From Bacillota bacterium (lineage in GTDB: Bacteria > Bacillota > DSM-12270 > Thermacetogeniales > Thermacetogeniaceae), in assembly GCA_029907475.1 (NCBI GenBank), contig JARYLU010000011.1, positions 1 to 64,000 of the forward strand: a DNA stretch of 64,000 nucleotides, read 5' to 3'. Under the pieces are notes generated by a model. It made no database searches. It saw only the letters and a program-made list of their open reading frames with translations, and was not told where the DNA came from. The position numbers and the translations under genes are program-made. Position 1 is the first letter of the stretch; the number at the start of each line of letters is the position of its first letter. Shown piece by piece: positions 1 to 8,345 of the stretch.

Positions 1-816
1 ACCCTGGCGCATGAGATCGGTCATATTGTATTGGGCCATTTAACGGATTTTGAACTAACACTCTTAAATCGGGGAGGCCTTAAACTATCAGAATACAGGG
101 TGTTAGAGCAGGAGGCTGATTGGTTTGCCGCCGAACTCCTTGCTCCCATTGCTATCTTAAAGTTCTTGGGTGTGCGGAAAACCGACGAAATAAAAAGAGT
201 TGCAAAGATTTCGTGCGCAGCTGCAGTAAACCGGATATACGAACTCGAAAACTGGGGTAAAAGCAGGCTGGCTCGCGAGGCGGATCACTGGTTTAAATCT
301 CAGTTTCAACTTTACCTTCATCAAGTGCCTGTTTGTTCTAAGAAGCAGGATTTTCCTATTAATAGCGTTGTGAGAAAATTACCGGAGGTGAGTTACATTT
401 TAAAAAAGCACCCTTTTGTTCAAGTCGATCAGAAAAAGCGTTTTTTAGTATGCCCACGCTGCGGCAACAAAAACTTTTCAGACGATGCAAATTATTGCAA
501 AATGTGTGGATTATACCTTTACAATTCCTGCACGAGAACAGAAGTAGAAAGCGATTCTCCTTCCGAATGTGGTATGATAAATCCAGGAGATGCCCGTTAC
601 TGCGAATACTGTGGTTCTCCAACCAGGCTATTGGAATTGGGACTTCTCATGACCTGGGAAGAATTAATAGAATCTCAGAAGGAGGTGGCAGCGGGCTTAG
701 ATCCTTCCTTGCAAAAAGAATCCGACAACTTCTTAGAGGACGATTTCCCCGACCTTGACGATTTTCCAGAAGGTGATGATTTATCTGATTCATTGAATGA
801 TAACTTTCCATTTTAA
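1..816 (+). CDS. ImmA/IrrE-type metallopeptidase with two zinc ribbons, 5'-truncated by the window
   Basis: The reading frame is open at base 1, so the N-terminus lies outside the window. The first visible codons give HEIGHIVLGH, the HExxH zinc-metallopeptidase motif of the ImmA/IrrE (M78) family, which in mobile elements usually cleaves a repressor. Downstream are two CxxC pairs (CPRCG...CKMCG), then ECG...CEYCG, looking like a double zinc ribbon, and a strongly acidic tail rich in DDFP. The stop is TAA at 814-816. The gene is more AT-rich than the chromosome to its right and is co-oriented with the NYN and recombinase genes, so it probably belongs to the integrated element. The target is unknown; the peptidase call is firm, the regulatory role is inferred. 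Confidence 0.8.
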   Translation, partial: TLAHEIGHIVLGHLTDFELTLLNRGGLKLSEYRVLEQEADWFAAELLAPIAILKFLGVRKTDEIKRVAKISCAAAVNRIYELENWGKSRLAREADHWFKSQFQLYLHQVPVCSKKQDFPINSVVRKLPEVSYILKKHPFVQVDQKKRFLVCPRCGNKNFSDDANYCKMCGLYLYNSCTRTEVESDSPSECGMINPGDARYCEYCGSPTRLLELGLLMTWEELIESQKEVAAGLDPSLQKESDNFLEDDFPDLDDFPEGDDLSDSLNDNFPF

Positions 817-938
817 TAATTAAAAAATTTCAAAAGGTATTTAACGCAATCAAAAGTTACTTAAAAGAACAGAAAGAAAATAAGACAAAAACAAAAGATT
901 TTTTTACAAAATGAATATAAAAAATTCTCATTTCGCGG

Positions 939-967
939 TTGACAGGAAACAATATCGAGCATACTAT
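939..967 (+). promoter_or_regulatory. Sigma-A type promoter for structured RNA / NYN gene
   Basis: TTGACA at 939-944 and TACTAT at 962-967 are separated by 17 bp, close to the vegetative consensus. Transcription would begin near 974, just before the nested hairpin at 985-1034. Confidence 0.75.
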
Positions 968-973
968 ATAAGA

Positions 974-1077
974 GCAGAATGCTCCCTATCGTCCTCCCTC
1001 ACCCGAAACTGGGTAGAGGATAAAGGACAATAGGAAGAATGTTTCCGAAAAGCCGCTCTAGCAATGAGCGGCTTTTT
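974..1077 (+). ncRNA. Predicted structured RNA or leader of unknown class
   Basis: Between the promoter and an intrinsic terminator lies about 100 nt that folds well on paper. 985-989 pairs with 1030-1034, 991-994 with 1025-1028, 997-1000 with 1016-1019, and 1001-1004 with 1011-1014, closed by a GAAACT loop: 17 base pairs in one interrupted helix with small internal loops. A short GAGC/GCTC hairpin may precede it. No long reading frame fits inside. It may be a free small RNA or a transcription attenuator for the NYN gene, whose likely start is only 18 nt past the terminator. It does not match a riboswitch class I recognise. Confidence 0.55.
1049..1077 (+). terminator. Intrinsic terminator before the NYN gene
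   Basis: A perfect 10-bp stem (1049-1058 with 1066-1075) with a 7-nt loop is followed by a T run. It closes the structured RNA and must be read through for the NYN gene to be transcribed from the same promoter. Confidence 0.8.
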
Positions 1078-1095
1078 GTATATGGAGGGGAGAAA

Positions 1096-1635
1096 GTGCC
1101 AGAGCATCGTATTGCCTGTTTTATTGATGGCGGTTATTTGGACAAGAGTCTTAAGGATGAATTCAACTCGGTCCGCATTGACTATGCCAAACTATCTTTA
1201 TGGATGGCTAGAGATATTCCTATTTATCGAACTTATTATTATAATTGCCTTCCTTATCAAGGCAACCCTCCTACCCCCGAAGAAAGTGAAAGGTATGCGC
1301 GAGCATTGAGATTTTACGATGCACTTGAACGGCTGGATCGTTTTGAAATAAGAAGAGGAAAACTCAAAAGAATTGGTAATGATTTTACACAAAAAGGCGT
1401 GGATGTTTATTTAGCAATCGATCTTATTAAATTAAGTACAAAAGGAATTATAACTCATGCATCAGTCTTTACGGGGGATAGCGACTTTTTGCCAGTAATA
1501 CAAGCAGCAAAGGAAGAAGGGATAATTATTTACTTATATTACAGCCAAAAATATTACCCAAACACTGATTTGTGGAAGTGTTGCGATGAGAGAAGATGTC
1601 TTACTTGGGAAGTAGTGCAGTCGATCCTTAGATAA
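1096..1635 (+). CDS. NYN-domain (PIN-like) nuclease, LabA/DUF88 type
   Basis: The protein begins VPEHRIACFIDGGYLDKS, the first acidic motif (FIDGGY) of NYN domains, and later has FTGDSDFLPVI, the second acidic cluster (GDSD). These Asp residues normally bind the metal of an RNase active site. The length of about 179 residues is one NYN domain without extra domains. I chose GTG at 1096 because a strong GGAGGGG ribosome site lies at 1084-1090; an ATG at 1039 would start inside the terminator stem region. The gene is AT-rich, sits between the ImmA-like gene and the recombinase, and is preceded by a structured RNA. Family is confident; the target RNA is unknown. Confidence 0.8.
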   Translation: MPEHRIACFIDGGYLDKSLKDEFNSVRIDYAKLSLWMARDIPIYRTYYYNCLPYQGNPPTPEESERYARALRFYDALERLDRFEIRRGKLKRIGNDFTQKGVDVYLAIDLIKLSTKGIITHASVFTGDSDFLPVIQAAKEEGIIIYLYYSQKYYPNTDLWKCCDERRCLTWEVVQSILR

Positions 1636-1677
1636 TTAAAAAAGTATGAAGGTATATCAAGGGAGCGAGTTGTTTTA

Positions 1678-3459
1678 ATGACGGTCATTAATTTTAGAAT
1701 AAGGGCCAAACCAGAGCAACAGCAGTATGCTGTCGCTCTTTACCGGGTTTCTACAGAGGATCAGTACAGGAAGGGGCTTTCTGTCCCGGAGCAAAGGGCC
1801 CGGGTAGAACACTGGGCCACAGAAAACAACGTGATCATCGTTGAAAGTCTGGAGATTCATCATTCTGCGTATCGGGGTTTTGATGAAGATCCCCGAGTTT
1901 TAGAACTTCTAGAAAAGGCGAAGAATGACCCGCGGATCTCTCTTTTTCTTGTTGACGACATCAGCAGGTTTGCGCGCCGGCGGTACTTGCAGATCGTCTG
2001 GAAGGAGGAACTGCGCCGCGCGGGGGTACGGGTCGTGGCGGTGAGTGAACCAAACTACGACCCCAGAAGCCTACATGGAATCTGGCTGGAGGGAATTAAC
2101 GAGATCCGGACAGAGGCCCGCTCCGCGGAAATCGCTTACCACACTCACAAGGGATTGTCTCGAAACGCTTTGATGCGGGATCCGGAAACCGGCTGGTGCT
2201 TCAAAAACGGATCGCTTGCTCCTGATGGTTATAAGAATATACGGGTGGTGAGAGGTAAAAATACCCGCTCCCTTGACATTGTGAAGCTGCTTTGGGAAGT
2301 TGATCCGGACAGGGCTCCCATCGTTCGTTTCATTGTGCTTGAGCTCTGGCATAAAAGAGGTATGTCTTACCGGGCCATAAGAGATTATCTTGTGTCCGAT
2401 ATGCCTAAATGGGATGGGAGAAGCGAGCCGGTTTACAACCGCTTCGGAAAACCTTGGTCCACAAGCACGATAAGAGAAATATGCATCCGGGCGCTCGAAG
2501 GCGTTTACACGGGTTATTATTACTGGAACCGCACCTGTAAAGAGTGGCGCGGGACCGGCCAAAAGTGGAAAGATCCCGAAGAGTGGATCACCGTAGAGAA
2601 CGCCCATCCTGCAATTATCACCTATGAGGAGTGGGAGGAACTTAAGAAAGATAAACTGCCAGAACTAGAAAAAAACAGGCAATTCGCCCACCGGCACGCT
2701 AGGGCGGAGAACAGTCCTTACCTTTTTTCCGGCAACAATCTAGCAGGAGAACCGCTCTTCGTATGTAAGGGGTGCGGAGGACCAATTCGGGGGCAGCAGG
2801 TAAACGACAAAAAGTATTACCTTTGCGCGAATTACAAAAACAAAGGGATTATCGCCTGCAGCTCTGCTGTACACCTACGGAAAGAGGTTGTTGAAGCAGA
2901 GGTTTTAAGAGCGCTAAAAAAGAAATATGGCCCGAAGATGCTCAAACGGATGGTAAAAAACATTAACAAGGCACTTAATGAGGAATTCAAGGATAGACAG
3001 CAAGCAATAGAAGAAATCACCGCAAACACTAAAAGGCTTCAGGATGAAGAAGCCCAAATTCTTGCTGTAATAAAGCAGGGCGCGGCAGGCGGCGCGCTCC
3101 AATCGCTCCTTGAAGAACTGGACCGTCTCCGGAAGCACAAACAAGAACTCGAAGCCGAAAAAGAGGCCCTTAGGAAAATGCCCACCCACTTTGATGTTGA
3201 TGAGGCTTCGATCTTAGCAAAGGTTCAGCACCTCGAAGAAATGATATTAAGCGATAATGTGAGCAATAAAGAGAAAAAAGAGGCTATAAAAGCTTTTGTG
3301 CGCCAGCTTATTTATGACTTCGAAACGGCCACCCTTACAGTTTTGTTCTGGCCCTTTGTCGCTGCAAATGACGGCAAAACCTTGAAATTGCTGAGAAAAT
3401 CAAAAGGAGAGGGCGGACCCTCTCCTATGACATCAGGTGGAGCCCACAACCGGGATTGA
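1678..3459 (+). CDS. Large serine recombinase (integrase)
   Basis: 593 residues. The N-terminal resolvase domain has YRVSTEDQYRKGLSVPEQ with the expected catalytic serine, then VDDISRFARR. A recombinase domain follows, then a zinc ribbon (CKGCGG...CANYKNKG...C) near residues 360-400, and a long coiled coil (about 425-500), the architecture of phage and ICE large serine integrases. It joins attachment sites without a tyrosine intermediate. The stop codon at 3457-3459 lies 22 bases inside the minus-strand tRNA-Thr gene, suggesting that the element is integrated at the tRNA 3' end. The gene is intermediate in GC between the AT-rich genes to its left and the chromosome. Confidence 0.93.
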   Translation: MTVINFRIRAKPEQQQYAVALYRVSTEDQYRKGLSVPEQRARVEHWATENNVIIVESLEIHHSAYRGFDEDPRVLELLEKAKNDPRISLFLVDDISRFARRRYLQIVWKEELRRAGVRVVAVSEPNYDPRSLHGIWLEGINEIRTEARSAEIAYHTHKGLSRNALMRDPETGWCFKNGSLAPDGYKNIRVVRGKNTRSLDIVKLLWEVDPDRAPIVRFIVLELWHKRGMSYRAIRDYLVSDMPKWDGRSEPVYNRFGKPWSTSTIREICIRALEGVYTGYYYWNRTCKEWRGTGQKWKDPEEWITVENAHPAIITYEEWEELKKDKLPELEKNRQFAHRHARAENSPYLFSGNNLAGEPLFVCKGCGGPIRGQQVNDKKYYLCANYKNKGIIACSSAVHLRKEVVEAEVLRALKKKYGPKMLKRMVKNINKALNEEFKDRQQAIEEITANTKRLQDEEAQILAVIKQGAAGGALQSLLEELDRLRKHKQELEAEKEALRKMPTHFDVDEASILAKVQHLEEMILSDNVSNKEKKEAIKAFVRQLIYDFETATLTVLFWPFVAANDGKTLKLLRKSKGEGGPSPMTSGGAHNRD

Positions 3460-3513
3460 ACCGGTGACCTCCGCCTTACCAAGGCGACGCTCTACCTACT
3501 GAGCTATGTGGGC
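3438..3513 (-). tRNA. tRNA-Thr (GGT)
   Basis: A 76-nt cloverleaf with GCCCACA acceptor arm, anticodon loop TTGGTAA (GGT) and encoded CCA. Its 3' end overlaps the last 22 bases of the serine recombinase, making it the probable integration site. Confidence 0.93.
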
Positions 3514-3514
3514 A

Positions 3515-3590
<76 letters not shown>

Positions 3591-3593
3591 ATA

Positions 3594-3678
3594 TGGTGGA
3601 GAGGGCAGGATTCGAACCTGCGAAGGCTGCGCCGGCAGATTTACAGTCTGCTCCCTTTGACCACTCGGGAACCTCTCC
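3594..3678 (-). tRNA. tRNA-Tyr (GTA)
   Basis: An 85-nt class II tRNA with a long variable arm, anticodon loop CTGTAAA (GTA), acceptor GGAGAGG and encoded CCA. Confidence 0.93.
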
Positions 3679-3705
3679 ACATTTTTTGCTAATTATTAGT
3701 TATTA

Positions 3706-3782
3706 TGGAGCCGACGAGGGGACTCGAACCCCTAAACCTGCTGATTACAAATCAGCCGCTCTACCTGTTGAGCTACGTCGGC
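3706..3782 (-). tRNA. tRNA-Thr (TGT)
   Basis: A 77-nt cloverleaf with acceptor GCCGACG, anticodon loop TTTGTAA (TGT) and encoded CCA. It is the first of four tRNAs downstream of sigH. Confidence 0.93.
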
Positions 3783-3926
3783 ACGAAGCGGCCAGCACTA
3801 TCTATTATACAAAGGAATGCCCCGGAGATCAAGCCGCCGCGCTCACTCAGTTAAAATCTTACTTAAAGACATGAGGGCGGCTGCATCCCGTACTTCTCCT
3901 CCACCGGGAACCCAAGGAGAAATCAG

Positions 3927-4580
3927 CTAGTGCTCGCGTCTTTCCAAATAGCGCTCCAGCTTGCGCTTCACGCGCTGGAGAGCGTTATCGATCGACTTTA
4001 CATGCCTCTTTAAGTCAGTCGCCATTTCCTGGTAAGACTTCCCATCGAGATAAGACATCAACACTTTCCACTCAAGAGAACTTAAAATTTCCCCCATCTT
4101 TTCCTCAATGTCATCGAATTCCTCACGGCTGATAATGAGTTCTTCCGGGTCGCTGATTTTTGAGCCAGAAATTACGTCCAGCAATGTTCGGTCCGAGTCT
4201 TCATCGTAAATAGGTTTATTTAAGGAAACATAGGAATTAAGAGGTATGTGTTTCTGGCGGGTTGCCGTTTTAATGGCCGTAATAATCTGCCGCGTGATGC
4301 AGAGTTCCGCGAAGGCCCGAAACGAGGACAGTTTATCGCACCGGAAGTCCCGAATCGCTTTATAAAGCCCGATCATCCCCTCCTGAATAATATCCTCTCG
4401 GTCAGCACCGATTAAAAAATAAGACCTTGCTTTTGCCCGGACAAAGTTTTTGTACTTGTTGATCAGGTGCTCTAGGGCGACGCCATCTCCATCTTTGGCC
4501 AGTTCTACTATATCTTCGTCTGTCATAAACTGGTACATATCACATGTCTCTCGCTGCGCGAGATTACCCATTCCGAACAT
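3927..4580 (-). CDS. sigH: RNA polymerase sporulation sigma factor SigH
   Basis: 217 residues, normal for SigH, the sigma-70 family factor that starts the sporulation programme. Region 2 reads FMTDEDIVELAKDGD, YFLIGADREDIIQEGMIGLY and DFRCDKLSSFRAFAELCITR (core binding and -10 recognition). The C-terminus holds a region 4 helix-turn-helix (SYQEMATDLKRHVKSIDNAL). The ATG at 4580 lies directly after GGAGG; a second ATG four codons on has better spacing. It lies between yacP and a tRNA cluster, a familiar clostridial arrangement, and has its own promoter about 190 bp upstream. Confidence 0.96.
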   Translation of the reverse strand: MFGMGNLAQRETCDMYQFMTDEDIVELAKDGDGVALEHLINKYKNFVRAKARSYFLIGADREDIIQEGMIGLYKAIRDFRCDKLSSFRAFAELCITRQIITAIKTATRQKHIPLNSYVSLNKPIYDEDSDRTLLDVISGSKISDPEELIISREEFDDIEEKMGEILSSLEWKVLMSYLDGKSYQEMATDLKRHVKSIDNALQRVKRKLERYLERREH

Positions 4581-4770
4581 CGCCTCCGTGAGAGATTAAG
4601 TGTGCGCGTGGGCCTTTATTCAGTTTTTAAAATTACAGAAATTCTTCACAAGCTTCCAAGCCAAACAAAATCGCCTGTCCATTATGTTTTAAAATAAAAT
4701 GGGAGGCGTTAAGGCAGACCTTGCTTTGTTGGAAACGCGTTAACTTTGGCTTGTCCGCAATACCAAACCA

Positions 4771-4799
4771 ATTATACGAAAAGATGAGGCCAAAGTCAA
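4771..4799 (-). promoter_or_regulatory. Sigma-A promoter of sigH
   Basis: Read on the minus strand, TTGACT (4794-4799) and TATAAT (4771-4776) are 17 bp apart. The transcript would have a 5' leader of about 185 nt before the SigH start codon; I could not assign a function to that leader. Confidence 0.8.
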
Positions 4800-4807
4800 G
4801 GCATCAG

Positions 4808-4840
4808 GCAAAACGCCGTTCCTCAATTTTTTAAACGGCG
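4808..4840 (-). terminator. Terminator-like hairpin at the end of yacP
   Basis: CGCCGTT (from 4840) pairs with AACGGCG (4814-4820) across a 13-nt loop, followed by TTTT. The hairpin contains the yacP stop codon and sits just upstream of the sigH promoter, so it would separate the cysE operon from sigH. Confidence 0.5.
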
Positions 4841-5347
4841 CCAACCTTCAAAAATGCTTTTAATTTGCTCTGATAAATGGTTGCCCAGGGGAATCCGGTC
4901 GAAATTCTCACATGTATATTTTTCGCTTTCCTTTTTTAGCCTTCGTAATTCCAGGTGAAGTTCGGAGGGGGTTACGCGGTAGGCACCCAGGGCGGACACA
5001 ATGCGCTGTTCAAGCCAGTCGGAGGTGGTTACGAAAATGGGAACCGCTTTTCCCGGGGAATTCGCCCTTGCCTGGCTCACAAACTTTTCAATCCACTGAT
5101 CGGCGGATTCGCCTTCCCTGGTAAAAATTACTTCAATTCCCCCACATTCCTCCCGCCGCTCTGTTCCTCCCCTGACCTGGTGGGCATCAAAAACGAGAAT
5201 AATCCGGATTCCGCATAAAGCGTGAAACTCGCTTAATATCGCAATCAGCCGGTCACGGGCGTGGGCGAGGTCCTCCTCTTTCAGGAGAGCCACTTCCGGC
5301 CAGGCATTCAGGACATTGTAACCGTCTACTAAAAGAATGCCTTCCAG
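4823..5347 (-). CDS. yacP: YacP-like NYN-domain RNase, probable CTG start
   Basis: The protein matches YacP/Rae1, a NYN-domain endoribonuclease acting on ribosome-bound mRNA. The diagnostic first motif LLVDGYNVLNAW lies upstream of the first ATG/GTG/TTG in frame (GTG at 5293). The frame is open back to an in-frame stop near 5365, and the only plausible initiator before the motif is CTG at 5347, with an AAAGGGA ribosome site upstream. That gives 174 residues, the usual length (B. subtilis YacP is about 170). VFDAH and GESADQWIEKF are the later acidic motifs. The gene follows rlmB by 18 nt. Starting at 5293 would remove the active-site aspartate. Confidence 0.85.
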   Translation of the reverse strand: MEGILLVDGYNVLNAWPEVALLKEEDLAHARDRLIAILSEFHALCGIRIILVFDAHQVRGGTERREECGGIEVIFTREGESADQWIEKFVSQARANSPGKAVPIFVTTSDWLEQRIVSALGAYRVTPSELHLELRRLKKESEKYTCENFDRIPLGNHLSEQIKSIFEGWRRLKN

Positions 5348-5365
5348 CTTAAACGCACTTCCCTT

Positions 5366-6106
5366 TTAAGTAAGTTTTCCAGCACGCTGGCGCAAGACCT
5401 CATAAAGGAGGATGGATCCCGCCACCGCGGCATTTAAGGAACCGACCTTTCCTCGCATTGGGATGCGGATCAGGTAATCACAGGCTTTCGTAAGCGAGGG
5501 TCCCAGGCCCTTTCCTTCGCCCCCGATCACCAGGGCGAGCGGGCCTTTTAAATCTGCCTGCCAGTAATTTAAGGAAGCCGCGGGGTCGGCTCCAAATACC
5601 CAGAGGCCGGCGTTCTTTAAAGTGATAACAGCCTGCCGCAGGTTGCCCACCCTGCTGATAGAGAGATGTTCCAGTGCTCCCGCCGAGGCCTTGGCGACAG
5701 TACCGGTCAACGGCACGGCCCGGCGGGCGGGAATAATGACGCCGTGAACCCCGGCAGCCTCGGCACTGCGTAAAATTGCCCCGAAGTTCCGGGGATCCTC
5801 CCATCCGGCAAGGATCAGGACGCAGGGTTGCTCCCCCTGGGCCGCAGCCTGCGTCAGGATATCCTCTACGGAAACGTAGGATTTAGGGCTGAGGTAGGCC
5901 ACTACCCCCTGGTGTGCGGCGCCGTGTGTCAAGCTGTCTAAAACCCGTTGTTCAACAATTTGGAGGGGAACCCCCTGCTCGCGCGCGCGGGCCGCGATTT
6001 CCCGCGCCCTGCCCCGGCTCTCGCCGGCGAGGAGAATTCTGTTCAGAGGGCGACCTGCTTTTAATGCTTCCAAAACCGGGTTACGCCCCCAGGTCATGTC
6101 TTCCAT
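5366..6106 (-). CDS. rlmB: 23S rRNA 2'-O-methyltransferase RlmB (SpoU/TrmH family)
   Basis: Starting at the ATG at 6106 the protein is 246 residues, the normal length. It has an N-terminal substrate-binding domain (WGRNPVLEALKAG) and a SPOUT methyltransferase domain with the three family motifs: NFGAILRSAEAAG, LVIGGEGKGLG and IPMRGKVGSLNAAVAGSI. The enzyme methylates a 23S rRNA guanosine using S-adenosylmethionine. The start overlaps the 3' end of thyX by 26 bp, indicating coupling. An upstream in-frame ATG at 6208 would add a non-conserved N-terminus and is not used here. Confidence 0.93.
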   Translation of the reverse strand: MEDMTWGRNPVLEALKAGRPLNRILLAGESRGRAREIAARAREQGVPLQIVEQRVLDSLTHGAAHQGVVAYLSPKSYVSVEDILTQAAAQGEQPCVLILAGWEDPRNFGAILRSAEAAGVHGVIIPARRAVPLTGTVAKASAGALEHLSISRVGNLRQAVITLKNAGLWVFGADPAASLNYWQADLKGPLALVIGGEGKGLGPSLTKACDYLIRIPMRGKVGSLNAAVAGSILLYEVLRQRAGKLT

Positions 6107-6800
6107 CGTCTGGAACCTCCCGGTACCGGACTTCTTGAGCCCCTCCGCAGGAAAATTCCCCCTCCCAGCAAATTCCCTCCGTCTCGCACGGGGGGCCGGC
6201 AAGGGCAAATAGGACCGGCGCCACCCGCCGCACCTCCTCCCGCATCTTCAAAGCGAGGGCACGAATCTCCCACTGGGCGCGCCGGCAGCACCGGAGACGG
6301 AAAAAATTAAATAAAGACCGGGCGTTAAAGGTACAAACCAGCTTTGTTTCCACGGCATTGGGAAGAAGGTAACGGGCATCCTCCCGCGGCACCTTTTTGG
6401 ACAATTCCCGGTAAGCGGCCTGTAGTTCCTCCATCTTCTCCCGGAATAAAGCGAGCGCCCCGGGGTCGGCTGCAATCGAGGGGGGCGTAATGTATGCAAA
6501 GTCCCGCTCGTCCACGTAGCGCTGGGATTTCTGGGAGTAAGAAGCAATCCGGTGGCGCACCAGCTGGTGGGAAAGCGCCCTGCTGACTCCTTCGATGGCA
6601 AAAGTAAAGCTGGCATGTTCGGCGGGAGAAAGGTGGCCGACCGCAACCAGCTTTCGAAGCAGGGAATCAACTTCGGCGCGACTCAAGTTTTCCTTTAATT
6701 CGCCGGCACACCGCGCAGTATAACAGAGGCGCGCCGCGGCCGCGACCGTGGCTTCAGGTTCAGGAGTATGGGTGAGCAGTTCTACCTTCACGATTTTCAC
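6081..6800 (-). CDS. thyX: Flavin-dependent thymidylate synthase ThyX
   Basis: 239 residues. The ThyX signature RHRxxSxxxxSxRY is present as RHRIASYSQKSQRY around residue 80, binding dUMP and FAD. ThyX makes dTMP from dUMP with methylenetetrahydrofolate and NADPH, replacing ThyA. LPNAVETKLVCTFNARSLFNFFRLR is the conserved C-terminal region. It starts 21 nt after cysS and overlaps rlmB, so it is in the cysE operon. Confidence 0.96.
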   Translation of the reverse strand: MKIVKVELLTHTPEPEATVAAAARLCYTARCAGELKENLSRAEVDSLLRKLVAVGHLSPAEHASFTFAIEGVSRALSHQLVRHRIASYSQKSQRYVDERDFAYITPPSIAADPGALALFREKMEELQAAYRELSKKVPREDARYLLPNAVETKLVCTFNARSLFNFFRLRCCRRAQWEIRALALKMREEVRRVAPVLFALAGPPCETEGICWEGEFSCGGAQEVRYREVPDDGRHDLGA

Positions 6801-6821
6801 CTGCCGCTCCAGTTCGGGTCC

Positions 6822-8345
6822 CTACACGAGACGCCAGCGGACGCCCCGCGGTGTATCCTCGAGAATGATCCCGATTTTGCGGAGAGCCTCCCGCAAGGCG
6901 TCTGCCACCTGGTAGTTTTTCTGGCGGCGCGCTTCGTCGCGCGCTCTTAAAAGCAATATCAAAAGCTCCTGGGGTGCCGGGGGCAAAGGGTCCCCGAGGA
7001 GCCCTCCTGCCTGTTCCTTGAAGGCAACCGCCATCTCCTTGAGGGAGGGGTAATATTCGGCCCCCAGCTCTCTGCTTTCCCCGGGTACAAGCCCCAGTAG
7101 ATCCAGCAACCTGGTAAAATACTGGCGGACCCGGACCAGCACGTGAATCACGGCGGGGGTCGGGTTGAAATCCTCCCGGTTGATAAAGCTGTTCACATCC
7201 CGTCCCAGGCTGTACAGCGCCGCAAGGGCGAGGGCGGTATTAAAATCGTCATCCATCGCCGCTTCAAATTCCGCAACCCGTTCCACAATCTGGCTCCGGA
7301 AGGCGACCGCCTCCCTGGAGAGCCTTCCCGCAGGAACTACCTCCTGTTTTCCCGTCACTTCCTCCAGGAGTTCCATGGTATTGCGGAGCCGGCTGTAACT
7401 CCGGCGCGTTGACTCCAGCTGGTCCAAACTGAAATCGAGGGGGCTCCTGTAGTGAGTCGAAAGGAGAAAAAGCCGGACGATTTCAGGCGCCCACTCCTGC
7501 AGGAGATCCCTGACAATAAAGAAGTTTCCTAAAGACTTCGACATCTTTTCTTCATTCACGGTGACGAAACCGTTGTGAATCCAGTAGCGGGCAAAGGGCG
7601 CATCTCCCGTATAGGCTTCAGCCTGGGCGATTTCGTTTTCGTGGTGGGGAAAAATCAGGTCGCTCCCTCCCCCGTGGATGTCAAAGCCAAAGCCCAGGTA
7701 TTTTAAAGACATCACCGAGCATTCCAGGTGCCAGCCGGGCCGCCCTTTACCCCAGGGGCTCTCCCAGGCCGGTTCCCCCGGTTTTGCGGCCTTCCAGAGG
7801 ACAAAATCGAGCGGGCCCCGCTTGCGCGGGTCAACCTCCACCCGCGCCCCGGCCCGCATCTCCTCAAGCGTCCGCCCCGAAAGCTTCCCGTATTCCGGAA
7901 ACTGGCGGACACTAAAATAAACATCGCCGTCGACGCGGTATGCGATCCCCTTTTCCAAAAGAGTCTGCACCATTTGAATCATATCGGCGATGTGCTCACT
8001 CGCGCTGGGATGAATATCGGCACGCAGCACCCTGAGGGCGTCTGCGTCGCGGAAATACTCCTTTGTATACCTCTTCGCAAGCTCCAGGGGATCTTCCTTT
8101 TCCTCGGCGGCGCGGCTGATAATTTTATCGTCGATGTCGGTGAAATTTTGGACGTAGAAAGTACGGTAACCCTTATATTCCAGGTAGCGCCTGATGGTAT
8201 CAAAGACGACCAGCGCCCGGGCGTTCCCGAGATGAATCAAGTTGTAAGTAGTCGGACCGCATACGTACATCTTCACCTGGTGGGGTGAAGCAGGAACAAA
8301 TTCTTCCTTGCGCTTAGTGAGGGTGTTGTATACCCTGAGCGTCAT
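6822..8345 (-). CDS. cysS: Cysteinyl-tRNA synthetase
   Basis: 507 residues from the ATG at 8345, which has a GGAGG site and begins [16 protein letters not shown]. Class I motifs are clear: HLGNA (HIGH) after [24 protein letters not shown] with zinc-binding residues, and EKMSKSLGN (KMSKS). It charges tRNA-Cys. The start overlaps cysE by 32 bp. Sharing a T-box leader with cysE means that both cysteine supply and its use respond to uncharged tRNA-Cys. Confidence 0.97.
   Translation of the reverse strand: MTLRVYNTLTKRKEEFVPASPHQVKMYVCGPTTYNLIHLGNARALVVFDTIRRYLEYKGYRTFYVQNFTDIDDKIISRAAEEKEDPLELAKRYTKEYFRDADALRVLRADIHPSASEHIADMIQMVQTLLEKGIAYRVDGDVYFSVRQFPEYGKLSGRTLEEMRAGARVEVDPRKRGPLDFVLWKAAKPGEPAWESPWGKGRPGWHLECSVMSLKYLGFGFDIHGGGSDLIFPHHENEIAQAEAYTGDAPFARYWIHNGFVTVNEEKMSKSLGNFFIVRDLLQEWAPEIVRLFLLSTHYRSPLDFSLDQLESTRRSYSRLRNTMELLEEVTGKQEVVPAGRLSREAVAFRSQIVERVAEFEAAMDDDFNTALALAALYSLGRDVNSFINREDFNPTPAVIHVLVRVRQYFTRLLDLLGLVPGESRELGAEYYPSLKEMAVAFKEQAGGLLGDPLPPAPQELLILLLRARDEARRQKNYQVADALREALRKIGIILEDTPRGVRWRLV

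Noticed and set aside
1039-1095. The upstream ATG at 1039 as start of the NYN gene
   Set aside because: It would place the start codon and first codons inside the structured RNA and terminator; GTG 1096 has a far better ribosome site.
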